64,000 nucleotides of DNA from an uncultured Clostridia bacterium. Lineage in GTDB: Bacteria; Bacillota; Clostridia; TANB77; CAG-508. The DNA is taken from NCBI GenBank assembly GCA_934157035.1, contig CAKPHG010000001.1:330481-394480 (forward strand), in the 5' to 3' direction. Position numbers and translations under genes: made by a program. Positions 9,090-18,419 of this stretch are shown one piece after another. How positions within the stretch are numbered: position 1 is the first letter of the stretch; every line of letters begins with the position of its first letter. Under the pieces are notes generated by a model. The model did no database searches and was not told the DNA's origin. It was given only the letters and a program-made list of their open reading frames with translations.

Positions 9090-10725
9090 TTAGTATACTC
9101 CTAATTTTAACAGAATTTTGTATAACTTTTGCCCGTAAGGAATCATGAATATCTCTTCTTTTGTAAATATTTTTAAAATACTAACTGATAATAAATAAAT
9201 AATAACTGCTACTAACATTGAAATTATTGTAGCCAATTTTTCTACAATTATACATTTTAAAAATGTATATAGTGCATACGAACATATACACATCATAATT
9301 GTTGCTACAAACGGTTTTATTATAAATTTACTAATTGTTAAATTAATTTTTATATTTTTTCTTAATACTCTAAATCCTATAAAAAATGCTATTGCATGGC
9401 AAAAAGTTGTTGCTATTGCTGCGCCACTTGCTCCTATTTGAGGAATTGGAACTAATATTATATTCAATATACATTTAACCATAACTCCTATTAAAAGAGC
9501 TATTACAGGTGTTAATATTTTTCCTAATCCTTGTAATACCCCATTTACAGTTTGTTCTAATACAGTAAATATAATAGTCAGTGCACTTATTTGTAATATA
9601 AGTGCTCCTTCACTTGCATTTGGAAATAATAAATTTAAAATAGGTCCGAGCAAATATTATCATTCCTGCCATGCAAGGAATCCCTATTAACATTGTTATT
9701 AATAAAGAAAAACTTACTCTTTTTTCTGCTGTTTCCATATTTCCAGTAGCTTTTGCACTAGTTATCGCTGGAACTAAAGCTGTTGCAAATGCTATATTAA
9801 ACGATAATGGAAGATTTATAAGAGTATCTACCTTCCCACTTAAAATACCATATTGTTTTAATGCTTCTTGTTCAGATAAGAAATTCTGAAGCCCTCTTTT
9901 TACTGTTGTTGAATCTATATTTCTATTAATTGATGTTAATATTGAGCTTAAAGACATTGGTATAGAAACTGATAAAATATATTTTATTGTTTTCCATATA
10001 TTTTTATTTTTATAACTTCTAGATTTAACAATCTCCTCAGACAGTTCTTTTCTTCTCATTTTATAAAACATATATAAGTACATAAAACTTCCTATTGTGG
10101 CAAGTGTTGTTGCTAAATTTGCCCCTGCTGCCATTAAATTTGTATTAACTTTTGAACTAATAGCTACCATTTCTACTACTAGTACTGTCAAAACTGTTTT
10201 AAATAATTGTTCTATTGTTTGTGAATTAGCTGTTGCTTTCATATTTTTCCTACCATTGAAGTATCCTCTAAATACGCTACTTATAGCTACAAAGAAAATT
10301 GCCGGAGACAATGCAACTAATGTCAATTCAGCTTCTGGTATAGCCAACCATACATTTGCTATATAATTTGCTCCCAAAAATAATATTAATGTTCCCATTA
10401 ATCCTATTATTGCAAATGTCCCAAAGGCTATCTTAAAAATTCTATGAGCGCCTCTATAATCTCCATTTGCTGTATGTTTAGAAACAAGTCTTGCAACAGC
10501 ATTAGGTACTCCTGTTGAAGATATTGTCAAAAGCAAAGCATATATTGAAAAACCTGCACTATATATTGCATTTCCTTTATCTCCAAAGCCTTCTTTATTT
10601 GTTAAATACCATTTATATATTAACCCTAAAAGTTTTATGAGAACTTGAGAAAACATTAACGCCATTACTCCCTGCATAAAACTTTCTTTTTTATTTTTTT
10701 TACTATTTCTTTTTAATAAACTCAT
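9090..10725 (-). pseudogene. Second MurJ/SpoVB-family flippase gene, frameshifted
   Basis: Two overlapping frames together make one 540-residue-class flippase. The frame 9610-10725 carries the N-terminal two thirds (SQVLIKLLGLIYKWYLT, then IYSAGFSIYALLLTISSTG, ending near PCMAGMIIFA). The frame 9090-9653 carries the C-terminal third (GPILNLLFPNASEGALILQI onward). Comparison with the intact paralogue at 2421-4058 shows that removing one base (the G at 9648) restores A-G-P-I-L against A-S-Q-I-L with no gap. The rest of both frames is well conserved, so the lesion is recent or a sequencing error. No slippery heptamer is present, so programmed frameshifting is unlikely. If real, the product loses the last five or so membrane helices. 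Confidence 0.85.
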
Positions 10726-10883
10726 ATTTCTTCCCTTACTTTTTTAATTATATTTATATTTTTTATAAAGTATATTCACAATGTAAAAAATATATATTAT
10801 TTAAGTATTTATTAAATGTTTTTATATAAAATAGCTATTAGATATTTTTTTATAATTTTATTTAACAAATTTGCCCAAAAGTC

Positions 10884-10912
10884 TTGAATTTTTCGCCATT
10901 TTGTAAGATAAT
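10884..10912 (+). promoter_or_regulatory. Promoter of the VirD4-like gene
   Basis: TTGAAT (10884-10889), a 17-bp spacer and GATAAT (10907-10912), giving a transcription start near 10919. It decides the gene start, because the in-frame TTG at 10884 is the -35 box and the ATG at 10917 would have no leader. Confidence 0.6.
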
Positions 10913-10952
10913 ATATATGAATTATTTTAATATTTTGAAAGTGGTGAAAAAC

Positions 10953-13277
10953 TTGAAATATATAGACAAATTTTTAAAGTTTCTGAAAACAGATAGAAAT
11001 ACATTTGTAGCATTTATATTAACTCTCTTTTCTATCTATTTTATGGTGGATAGAATTGTAGAAGTGCTATTTATTATCTTTACAGGTATAGGAGTTTCTT
11101 ATTGGGGACCTTTCATGTACACATTCGCTCTTGCATGTCCTGTATTTGCATTTTTATTTGGATTTGCTTCAAAGTTTGCAAGTTCAAACAAAATGAAATC
11201 TGCACTTTTTAATGTTTATGTTATTTGTTTATACATAATTACAACATCTATGCTTGTACAATGGTTAAATTATTTAATTTGGCAAGGTTTATTATCTTTA
11301 CCTAACTATCCTGTTCTTGCAACAGAATTTTCTGAATTATTTAAACCTGCACTATCTGCAGTAGCAATTTATTTACCTTTAATAACAGCTCCAAAGGTAT
11401 TCCATTTCTTATATGTAAAGGTAAACGATACACGTTTATTGCAAGAATCAATTTGGGATTATGGTGGAATAAAATTAACAAATGTTACAGATGGACATGG
11501 TGCATACTCTTGTGAAATGTTTATTTGTATGAATAAAGAAACTGGTGACAAAGAAATTATTCCAGAACAAAGTCGTTTCAATCAATTCTTAGTAGTAGGA
11601 CCTTCAGGTGCTGGAAAAACATCTTTAGTTTTTGAACCTATGATTGCAAGAGATTTAGAAAAGAAAGCTTTCTTTAGAAATACTGCTAAAGAAATGGGAT
11701 ATACAGCATTAAAAACAGGTATAGCAACTCTTAATTGTCCTTACACTAATGATTACTTAAATGCTAACTTTAATTTAAATATGCTTACTCCTACCCAAGG
11801 AAAAGAAGGATTATACAAAGCTTATATGAAAAAAATGATAATTGGAGAATCAGGTGGAAAATTTATTTACAAAACTTTAGGTATTACTTCTATTTCTCCA
11901 GACTATGAATCTATTTCTCATATGATAGATGTAGCAGAAAACTATAATATTCCTTATCATATTGTAGATCCTAATGACAGAGCTTCAGTTGGATTAAACC
12001 CCTTTGTATATGAAAATCCATTAAAAGCTGCTGGAGTGTTTACTTATGTATTAAAAGCAATGTATCAAGGAACTTTAGAAAATATAGATAAAGTTAATAT
12101 GGAAAACGATGCTATTGAAGCACTTGAAAACACTTGTACTTTACTTAAAGCAAGTTATCCTATTATATATAAAGACAAAGATTATTTACCAACATTAGAA
12201 GATATTTTAAAACTATTTAGAAACATAAATGCTGTTGAAGAATTATGTAACAAATTAGAAACTATTCCTGAAATAGCTGAAGAATATGCTTTAACTCTTC
12301 AATATTTTAAAAGACATTTTTATGAAGATTCACCAAGAAGATTACAAACAGAAAAAGCACTTCAATATGCTTCTTCTATATTTGAAAAATTACTTCGTTA
12401 TCCAGGTGTAAAAAGTATTATTTGTAACAGAAGTAATAATATAAATTATGAAAAAATACTTGAAAATGGAGAAGTTGTATTCTTATGTACAAGAAGAGGT
12501 GACTTAGGAGCTAGCGTTCATAAAACATTTGGTATGTTCTTCATATTATTAATGCAAAATGCTGTACTAAGAAGACCAGGAAACGAAAACACAAGAGTTC
12601 CTCATTTCTTATATATAGATGAATTTCCAGAATTCATTTCTAAAGTAACAGAACCTATATTTACTTTATATAGAAAATACAAAGTTGGTACAACTATTTC
12701 TTCACAAACATTAGCTCAACTTGGAGATGTAAATTCTAAATATAGAAACACTATTGTATCAAATTGTATTAATAAATTAGTATTTGGTAACAATTCTATA
12801 GATGAAAATAACTGGTGGTCTGATGAATTTGGTAAGGTTAGAAAATGGACATTTTCTGAATCTTATGATACAGCAAAAGAAAAATATTCTGACACAAAAG
12901 GTAATATCTCTTGGGCATGGCAAACAAAATTTGCTCCAGATAAAGTAAGATCTTTAGGATTCAAATCTTGTTTATTTAAATATAAAACAAACAAAGGCAT
13001 TATACAAGTTGTAGATGGCAAAATAGATTTTATGGACGCAAAATATAAAGAAAAACATCCTGATAAAAAATATGATTTTGAAAAATTTACAAACGGTATT
13101 GTTGAAGAAGAACCTAAAAGAAAAAAATCAAATAGTTGGAAATCTGAAACCGAATTTAACGAAGATTCAAATGGAGATTTAGATCCAATAAAAACAGATA
13201 CTGCAGATACAAAATTTTTATATGATAACGAAGATGGAATTGTATATAACTTAAAAAAAGGAAATCCTAATGGATAA
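10953..13277 (+). CDS. VirD4/TraG-type coupling ATPase (orphan)
   Basis: About 774 residues. The N-terminal quarter has several membrane helices, followed by a P-loop ATPase domain. Walker A is GPSGAGKT (codons 11598-11621) and Walker B is FLYIDEF (Asp codon 12618-12620), followed by YRKYKVGTTISSQTLAQLG, the typical TraG/VirD4 sensor region. Such ATPases couple a DNA-relaxase complex to a type IV secretion channel. The TTG start at 10953, with GGTGA five bases upstream, is preferred to upstream candidates that overlap the promoter. The acidic C-terminus (about 60 residues) looks disordered. No relaxase, VirB4 or other mating-pair gene is in the window; the only companion is the convergent relaxation-like gene. 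Confidence 0.8.
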   Translation: MKYIDKFLKFLKTDRNTFVAFILTLFSIYFMVDRIVEVLFIIFTGIGVSYWGPFMYTFALACPVFAFLFGFASKFASSNKMKSALFNVYVICLYIITTSMLVQWLNYLIWQGLLSLPNYPVLATEFSELFKPALSAVAIYLPLITAPKVFHFLYVKVNDTRLLQESIWDYGGIKLTNVTDGHGAYSCEMFICMNKETGDKEIIPEQSRFNQFLVVGPSGAGKTSLVFEPMIARDLEKKAFFRNTAKEMGYTALKTGIATLNCPYTNDYLNANFNLNMLTPTQGKEGLYKAYMKKMIIGESGGKFIYKTLGITSISPDYESISHMIDVAENYNIPYHIVDPNDRASVGLNPFVYENPLKAAGVFTYVLKAMYQGTLENIDKVNMENDAIEALENTCTLLKASYPIIYKDKDYLPTLEDILKLFRNINAVEELCNKLETIPEIAEEYALTLQYFKRHFYEDSPRRLQTEKALQYASSIFEKLLRYPGVKSIICNRSNNINYEKILENGEVVFLCTRRGDLGASVHKTFGMFFILLMQNAVLRRPGNENTRVPHFLYIDEFPEFISKVTEPIFTLYRKYKVGTTISSQTLAQLGDVNSKYRNTIVSNCINKLVFGNNSIDENNWWSDEFGKVRKWTFSESYDTAKEKYSDTKGNISWAWQTKFAPDKVRSLGFKSCLFKYKTNKGIIQVVDGKIDFMDAKYKEKHPDKKYDFEKFTNGIVEEEPKRKKSNSWKSETEFNEDSNGDLDPIKTDTADTKFLYDNEDGIVYNLKKGNPNG

Positions 13278-13284
13278 AATGTAA

Positions 13285-13317
13285 GAGGAGATATATTTTT
13301 ATATCTCCTCTTTTTTT
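13285..13317. terminator. Bidirectional terminator between VirD4-like and relaxation-like genes
   Basis: Stem GAGGAGATAT / ATATCTCCTC (13285-13294 and 13301-13310) followed by seven T on the plus strand, between two convergent genes. Confidence 0.85.
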
Positions 13318-14257
13318 ATATTCCTAACAACTTAACTTCAACATCTTCCATTTTATATTTTTTAGTTTCTGTGTCTTGTTTAAACTCTACTAAAGTTTTT
13401 GCAAGAGTTTCTTCGTTTTGTCTTAAATCTGTTGAAAAATATAATTTTAATTGTTTAATTTCTACTTGATTTACAATTATTGTTCTAAATGTTTCTGCCA
13501 TGTGTTTTTCATCTTCGCAAATAAATATTAATTGTGGCATTGAAGCAAAACCTGAATCTCCAGGAACAAAATTGTCATAAAAGTCTTGATACAATCTCAT
13601 TTTATCTACTAATTTTTTCTCCCAGTCTTCTTCTCTTCTTACTACTTCAAATACAAATTGAAGTGCTTTTCCATTCTTTGTAAGTTTAACACTTCCACCT
13701 GTTGCTTTAAAAACTTTTCCTGTCATTTTAGCAGTAATAGCTGGTTTTGGAATATATGAGTCAAATGCTTTTACTTTTCTTAAATATGCTATAATTGTTT
13801 GATTTCCTGCTAAACGTTTTTTTATCATTGCTACTGGTTTTGTATTATCTGTTGGTTGCCATTTACATTCTATCTCTTTTGAATTTAATAAATATTTACC
13901 CATTTTTTCTAAACAGTAAATACGATAAATTCCCTTTCCTTCTGCCGAACTAAAATAATATCTTGTTAAAATTTTAGATTTTACTAATTGTTCCAATTTG
14001 TTATTTAGTTTATCTTGAGACTTAGCATCAATACCTTTCCATTCTAATAATTGAAATATTTGTCTTGATGTCATAAATTCAAATTCATTTACTAATTCTA
14101 ATATTGCAAAATGGATATCTGTAATATGTCCAATATTAATCTTGTGTATAATTTGATTCATTGATACATATCCATCTTTACCATCAAAAGTTTTTATTTC
14201 ACCTTCACGAATAGCAAATGGTGATACTTGCGCTTTAATTTCATTATCTTCTACCAT
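13316..14257 (-). CDS. Replication-relaxation-like protein (Replic_Relax type)
   Basis: A 313-residue protein. Residues about 35-125 form a winged-helix module (HFAILELVNEFEFMTSRQIF, then KLNNKLEQLVKSKILTRYYF and YRIYCLEKMGKYLL). The C-terminal half is an alpha/beta domain (FVFEVVRREEDW, PQLIFICEDEKHMAETF) resembling the nuclease-like fold of the Replic_Relax family, which is usually plasmid- or ICE-borne. The assignment is by pattern only, but its pairing with a VirD4-like ATPase fits mobile-element DNA processing. A strong ribosome site (GAGGAGGAG) precedes the ATG. Codon use matches the neighbours, so any transfer is old. Confidence 0.6.
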   Translation of the reverse strand: MVEDNEIKAQVSPFAIREGEIKTFDGKDGYVSMNQIIHKINIGHITDIHFAILELVNEFEFMTSRQIFQLLEWKGIDAKSQDKLNNKLEQLVKSKILTRYYFSSAEGKGIYRIYCLEKMGKYLLNSKEIECKWQPTDNTKPVAMIKKRLAGNQTIIAYLRKVKAFDSYIPKPAITAKMTGKVFKATGGSVKLTKNGKALQFVFEVVRREEDWEKKLVDKMRLYQDFYDNFVPGDSGFASMPQLIFICEDEKHMAETFRTIIVNQVEIKQLKLYFSTDLRQNEETLAKTLVEFKQDTETKKYKMEDVEVKLLGI

Positions 14258-14299
14258 GTTTTCTCCTCCTCTTTTAGAATATTCATTCTAAAAATAAAT

Positions 14300-14791
14300 T
14301 TAAACAATAATTAATTTTACTTTTTTCTTGTCTGGTATAATTTTCTTAATATAAACATCAACGTTTTGTCCATATTCAATTCCATCTTTATACTCAGCAA
14401 GACCTACTAAGTTCGGTGTAAGTTCCACAAAAATTCCATTTTTAGATTTTTCTGTTTCTCTTGCTATTCCAGAAACAACAACACCCTCTTGAAATTTTTC
14501 TGCATTTTCTTCCCATGAACCTAATAATTCTTTATATGAAAGGAAAACTTTTTTATTCTCCCTATCTATTGATTTTACCATAAAACTTGTTTTTTGTCCA
14601 ATTTTTAATCTTTCATAAGGTGATTTTATTCTAGAAACTGACATATCTTCTATATAAACTAACCCTACCGGTCCTTTTTCAATTTCCACAAAAGCACCAT
14701 AATTTCGAATATTTTTCACAGTTCCTTCAACAATTTGTCCTTCTTTTAGCTCTTCATTCCAATTAGTTGGGATAAATTTCTTGTATTCCAA
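14300..14791 (-). CDS. S1 RNA-binding domain protein
   Basis: A 163-residue protein with one clear S1 OB-fold (residues about 16-88: GQIVEGTVKNIRNYGAFVEI, GLVYIEDMS, SFMVKSIDRENKKVFLSYKE). A second, diverged S1-like repeat follows (about 100-163: GVVVSGIARE, GIFVELTPNLVGLAEY, DVYIKKIIPDKKKVKLIIV). It probably binds RNA, perhaps on the ribosome as RpsA-like short proteins do. The start is TTG at 14791 with AAAGGAG upstream. There is no obvious operon partner; the pseudouridine synthase genes upstream are separated by about 100 bp. Confidence 0.8.
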   Translation of the reverse strand: MEYKKFIPTNWNEELKEGQIVEGTVKNIRNYGAFVEIEKGPVGLVYIEDMSVSRIKSPYERLKIGQKTSFMVKSIDRENKKVFLSYKELLGSWEENAEKFQEGVVVSGIARETEKSKNGIFVELTPNLVGLAEYKDGIEYGQNVDVYIKKIIPDKKKVKLIIV

Positions 14792-14891
14792 TTTTTTATC
14801 TCCTTTTTCTTTTGTTTTCCTAATTATATAAATAATTATTTTCTTTGTAAATAGATTTGTATTATTTAATATTATACATAATTCAAATATT

Positions 14892-15614
14892 CTATTTCAT
14901 TAACACTTCTACTTCTTTTGCAGTCAAATATCTCCATTGTCCTATTTTTAAATCTTTTACACCTATATTTCCAATTTTACTTCTATGAAGTGCTATAACC
15001 TTTTTTCCTATTGCTTCACACATTTTTCTTACTTGTCTATTTTTTCCTTCATGTATAACTATTTCTAACCTAGATAAATTTTTTTCTTCATCTATTTTCA
15101 TTATTCTAACTTTTGCAGGCTTTGTCTTGTACCCTTCATCTATAATAACACCTTTTTTTAACTCTTCTACTTCTTCATTTGTAACTTTTCCTCTTAGTGT
15201 TACAGTATACGTTTTTTCTACTTCATGTTTTGGATGTGTTACATGAAAAATAAAGTCTCCATCATTTGTTAATATTAAAGCACCTGAAGTGTACATATCT
15301 AATCTTCCTACCGGAAGTAAATTATTTCCGGCATTTTTTACTAGGTCTATAACTGTGTTTCTGCTAAACTGATCTTTTACTGTTGTTACATAGTCTATTG
15401 GCTTATTTAATAATACATATACTTTTTTTATATCATTATTTACTCTTTTTCCCTCAAATTCTATTACATCTTTTTCCGAATTTACTTTTGTTCCAAGCTC
15501 TGTAACAACTTTTCCATTTACTTTAACTTTTCCAGCTAATATATATTCTTCTGCTTTTCTTCGTGATGCTATTCCACTATTGGCTAGATATTTTTGTAAT
15601 CTTTCTTCTTCCAT
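14892..15614 (-). CDS. rluB: 23S rRNA pseudouridine synthase, RluB/RsuA family
   Basis: 240 residues. An N-terminal S4 RNA-binding domain (ERLQKYLANSGIASRRKAEE, residues 4-23) precedes an RsuA-type catalytic domain with the active-site motif GRLDMYTSGALILTNDG (catalytic Asp about residue 104). KNRQVRKMCEAIG is near the C-terminus. Length and layout match RluB, which modifies U2605 (E. coli numbering) in helix 90 of 23S rRNA; RsuA/RluF specificity cannot be excluded. A different-family pseudouridine synthase gene lies just upstream. Confidence 0.88.
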   Translation of the reverse strand: MEEERLQKYLANSGIASRRKAEEYILAGKVKVNGKVVTELGTKVNSEKDVIEFEGKRVNNDIKKVYVLLNKPIDYVTTVKDQFSRNTVIDLVKNAGNNLLPVGRLDMYTSGALILTNDGDFIFHVTHPKHEVEKTYTVTLRGKVTNEEVEELKKGVIIDEGYKTKPAKVRIMKIDEEKNLSRLEIVIHEGKNRQVRKMCEAIGKKVIALHRSKIGNIGVKDLKIGQWRYLTAKEVEVLMK

Positions 15615-15692
15615 TTTTATTTTCCTTTAAATTTATACTATATATTTTATTTTGAGTCGTATTTTATTTCTACTATAGTTTTATATTATTTT

Positions 15693-16610
15693 TTATTTGC
15701 TTTCTAATTGTTCAATAATCTTTTGGAAATATTCAGGTAATGGTGCCTCTAGTTTCATTTCTTTTCCTGTGATTGGATGTACAAATTCTAGTCTTCTTGC
15801 ATGTAGGCATTGTCCTTCTACTCCAAATTCATTTTTTCCATTTGAATATACACCATCACCTATTATAGGATGTCCTATCTCTGCCATGTGCACTCTTATT
15901 TGATGTGTTCTACCTGTATCTATTTTTATTTCTAATAATGTATAACTTCCCTTATTCGTTGTGTATCTATTTAATACTTTAAAATGAGTAACTGCTTCTT
16001 TTCCATTTTTGGTTACTGCCATTTTTTTCCTATCTTTTGTACTTCTCCCTATTGGCATATTTATAGTTGCTTCATCTTCTACTATTGTTCCTCTAACTAA
16101 TGCTATATAAGTTTTCTTTACTTCTCTGTCTTTTATTTGCTGACTAACCTGTATGTGTGCTTTATCATTTTTAGCAATAATTAGTAGTCCTGAAGTATCT
16201 TTATCTAGTCTATGAACAATACCTGGTCTTAATTCTCCACCTATTCCTGATAAACTATCTTTGCAATGTGCCATAATAGCATTAACTAATGTTCCATCTG
16301 GGTTTCCATTAGCAGGATGAACAACTATACCCTTTTGCTTATTTACGACTAAAATATCATTATCTTCGTAAACAATATCTAATGGTATATCCTGTGGCTC
16401 TATTTTTACTTCTTTGGGTGACTCTATATTTATTTGTATCTTATCAAAGGCTTGTACTTTATATGATGCTTTTTGTATTTTATCATTCACTGTTATTTTT
16501 TCTTCGTCTAACAGTTTTTGAACCATGCTTCTTGATATGTCTGTATTTTGGCTTATATAAGCATCTAGCCTTTTTTTTTCATTTTCACTAACTGTTAATT
16601 CTTTAATCAT
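15693..16610 (-). CDS. rluD: RluA-family 23S rRNA pseudouridine synthase (RluD-like)
   Basis: 305 residues. An N-terminal S4 domain (RLDAYISQNTDISRSMVQKL) and an RluA-type catalytic domain with GIVHRLDKDTSGLLIIAKND (catalytic Asp about residue 139) and TGRTHQIRVHMA. This size and domain order match RluD/YlyB. RluD modifies helix 69 of 23S rRNA; the target here is inferred. The ATG start follows AGAGG. The gene is 14 bp downstream of the membrane protein gene ending at 16625, so cotranscription from above is possible. Confidence 0.88.
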   Translation of the reverse strand: MIKELTVSENEKKRLDAYISQNTDISRSMVQKLLDEEKITVNDKIQKASYKVQAFDKIQINIESPKEVKIEPQDIPLDIVYEDNDILVVNKQKGIVVHPANGNPDGTLVNAIMAHCKDSLSGIGGELRPGIVHRLDKDTSGLLIIAKNDKAHIQVSQQIKDREVKKTYIALVRGTIVEDEATINMPIGRSTKDRKKMAVTKNGKEAVTHFKVLNRYTTNKGSYTLLEIKIDTGRTHQIRVHMAEIGHPIIGDGVYSNGKNEFGVEGQCLHARRLEFVHPITGKEMKLEAPLPEYFQKIIEQLESK

Positions 16611-16624
16611 TTAAAACCTCTTTT

Positions 16625-18337
16625 TTAATCTACATTTCTCTCATAAACTACAAAATAGCTGTCTTTGTATAATTGAGTGTAATTTTCATTTCTAGACAAG
16701 AACATATTTAGTTTAGAGTTATTTACAACAATTACATGTGTTATCTCATATTCATCAAATTTTGTTTCATAATATGTTCCCAAAGTAGAAATATTTATAT
16801 AATCTGAAAAGATGTCTCTACCTTTTTTTTCATCTTTTCTCTTATTAAATTCTGGAGCATATAAATCTGCCCTTGAATCAATAAATACTGGTATTCCTCT
16901 ATATAATAAATAACTTCCATAATTATATTCATTATATAAATGCATATTCTTTATATCTAGATTCTCTAATATCCAAGTTGAAGCTTCAACTGGATATTTT
17001 TTTTCATTTATAAATTTATCATTCATTTTTTCTCTTACAAAACAAACAGAAACAAGTATTACAATAGAAATAGTTATTGTTCTACCTATTAAAGTATTTG
17101 CCATATTTATTGCTTTTTTGCAGCCTTCCTTATCATATTTTTCTACAAGATAACTTAAGAATTTTGCAAATATATAAACACCTATAATAAATAGCATAGA
17201 AATCTGTCTTCTTGACATAAATGATAAAAATATTAGTCCAAATAACATAAAGAAATCTCTTAATTTTATTTTTGTATCTGTAAATATTAATATTCCAAAG
17301 AATAAGATTAATACTACCATTGTTTCCACATCTTTATATAATGTAAGTGGTTGATGTTCACTTATACTATTCATTGTATTTCCTTGCATTGTTTTTATTA
17401 AATAAGTATATGGTGTATTTCCTAAAGGTGTTAATAAACCAGTAAATGCACATATTACCATTACTAGTATTAGCCATTTAACATTATCTTTTTTCTCTAT
17501 TTTTAGTTTATATGGATTTTTTCTTTTTTTCTCTTCTTTTTCAATTATTTTTGTAACAATTTGTTTTTGACTATTTAAATCTTCTTTTGCACTTTTTAGT
17601 TTTAATTCTAATTTCTGCCTTTTTTCTTCTGTTTTTGCTTTTTCTAATTTTCTTTCATATTTTTTTATTTTACTTTTGTAAAAATGAAGTATATTTGTTG
17701 CAAATATATTTTTTTCTATTAAGCAAGCTATTATATATTCTGCTATATATGGCATAAATAGTACAAAGAAGAATGGCCAAACTGCAACATGTATATTAGC
17801 TATTGCTATAGATATTATTATTAGTCCAAACAAATATCTTTTTTTATTAGTTTCTATATAACTTTCAATAAACAATATTGTAAGAACAAATAATATAAAT
17901 GTTACAAGTTGAGCTCTTGCTGCTATAAAGTCTCTTATTAAAAATATTGTAAACATTGTTAAGAAGAATGAAATAAGGTTATTTTTCGAAATTCTACAAC
18001 AAGTTATATATATTAGTACCCCTAAAACACATGCTAATATTGCTGTTGCTAAATATATAAATAACATTCCTCCATTTTGAATTCCTGTAATTTCTCCCAA
18101 ATGGTACACTAAGTATGTAGCTGTGTCATAAGCCCAGTGAGGATATGTATATGGCAAATCTTCATGCCATGAAAATGGATCTTTCATATCTATTCCATTA
18201 TTTATTATATGTTCACCTATCTTTATTGTATAAAATGTATCATTTTGTAATGTTATAGGTGCTAATACAAAACTAAATATAATAATACATATTATAGCTA
18301 AAACATTAAATTTCACTTTTGCTTTCTTTTCTTCCAT
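16625..18337 (-). CDS. Polytopic membrane protein, GT-C glycosyltransferase-like
   Basis: 570 residues with about a dozen membrane helices. After the first helix an outer loop contains NDTFYTIKIGEHI and DPFSWHEDLPYTYPHWAYDT (residues 32-71), with the acidic and His/Trp pattern seen in GT-C polyprenyl-phosphate-sugar transferases. Residues about 220-283 form a long, highly charged cytoplasmic coiled coil between helices, which is unusual for GT-C proteins. A small soluble domain ends the protein (residues about 470-570, with LYNEYNYGSYLLYRGIPVFIDSRADLY). Enzymatic activity is not proven; the acceptor would probably be a wall or membrane glycan. Confidence 0.65.
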   Translation of the reverse strand: MEEKKAKVKFNVLAIICIIIFSFVLAPITLQNDTFYTIKIGEHIINNGIDMKDPFSWHEDLPYTYPHWAYDTATYLVYHLGEITGIQNGGMLFIYLATAILACVLGVLIYITCCRISKNNLISFFLTMFTIFLIRDFIAARAQLVTFILFVLTILFIESYIETNKKRYLFGLIIISIAIANIHVAVWPFFFVLFMPYIAEYIIACLIEKNIFATNILHFYKSKIKKYERKLEKAKTEEKRQKLELKLKSAKEDLNSQKQIVTKIIEKEEKKRKNPYKLKIEKKDNVKWLILVMVICAFTGLLTPLGNTPYTYLIKTMQGNTMNSISEHQPLTLYKDVETMVVLILFFGILIFTDTKIKLRDFFMLFGLIFLSFMSRRQISMLFIIGVYIFAKFLSYLVEKYDKEGCKKAINMANTLIGRTITISIVILVSVCFVREKMNDKFINEKKYPVEASTWILENLDIKNMHLYNEYNYGSYLLYRGIPVFIDSRADLYAPEFNKRKDEKKGRDIFSDYINISTLGTYYETKFDEYEITHVIVVNNSKLNMFLSRNENYTQLYKDSYFVVYERNVD

Positions 18338-18375
18338 ATTAAAATCTTTCCTTTCAATTTATATGCATTATTATA

Positions 18376-18410
18376 TAATAAAGACCTTGTTAATTACAAG
18401 GTCTTTATTA
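18376..18410 (-). terminator. Hairpin terminator after cadA
   Basis: A perfect 15-bp stem (18376-18390 with 18396-18410; core AAAGACCTTGT) and 5-base loop right after the ATPase stop at 18420. Only a weak T-rich tail follows on the minus strand. Confidence 0.65.
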
Positions 18411-18419
18411 CTTTTAATC

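Noticed and set aside
9610..9653. Programmed frameshift in the second flippase gene
   Set aside because: No slippery heptamer or stimulatory structure is visible around 9648; a one-base indel explains the alignment.
10884..10952. Upstream start (TTG at 10884 or ATG at 10917) for the VirD4-like gene
   Set aside because: TTG 10884 is the -35 box of a good promoter and ATG 10917 lies at the predicted transcription start; TTG 10953 has a ribosome site.
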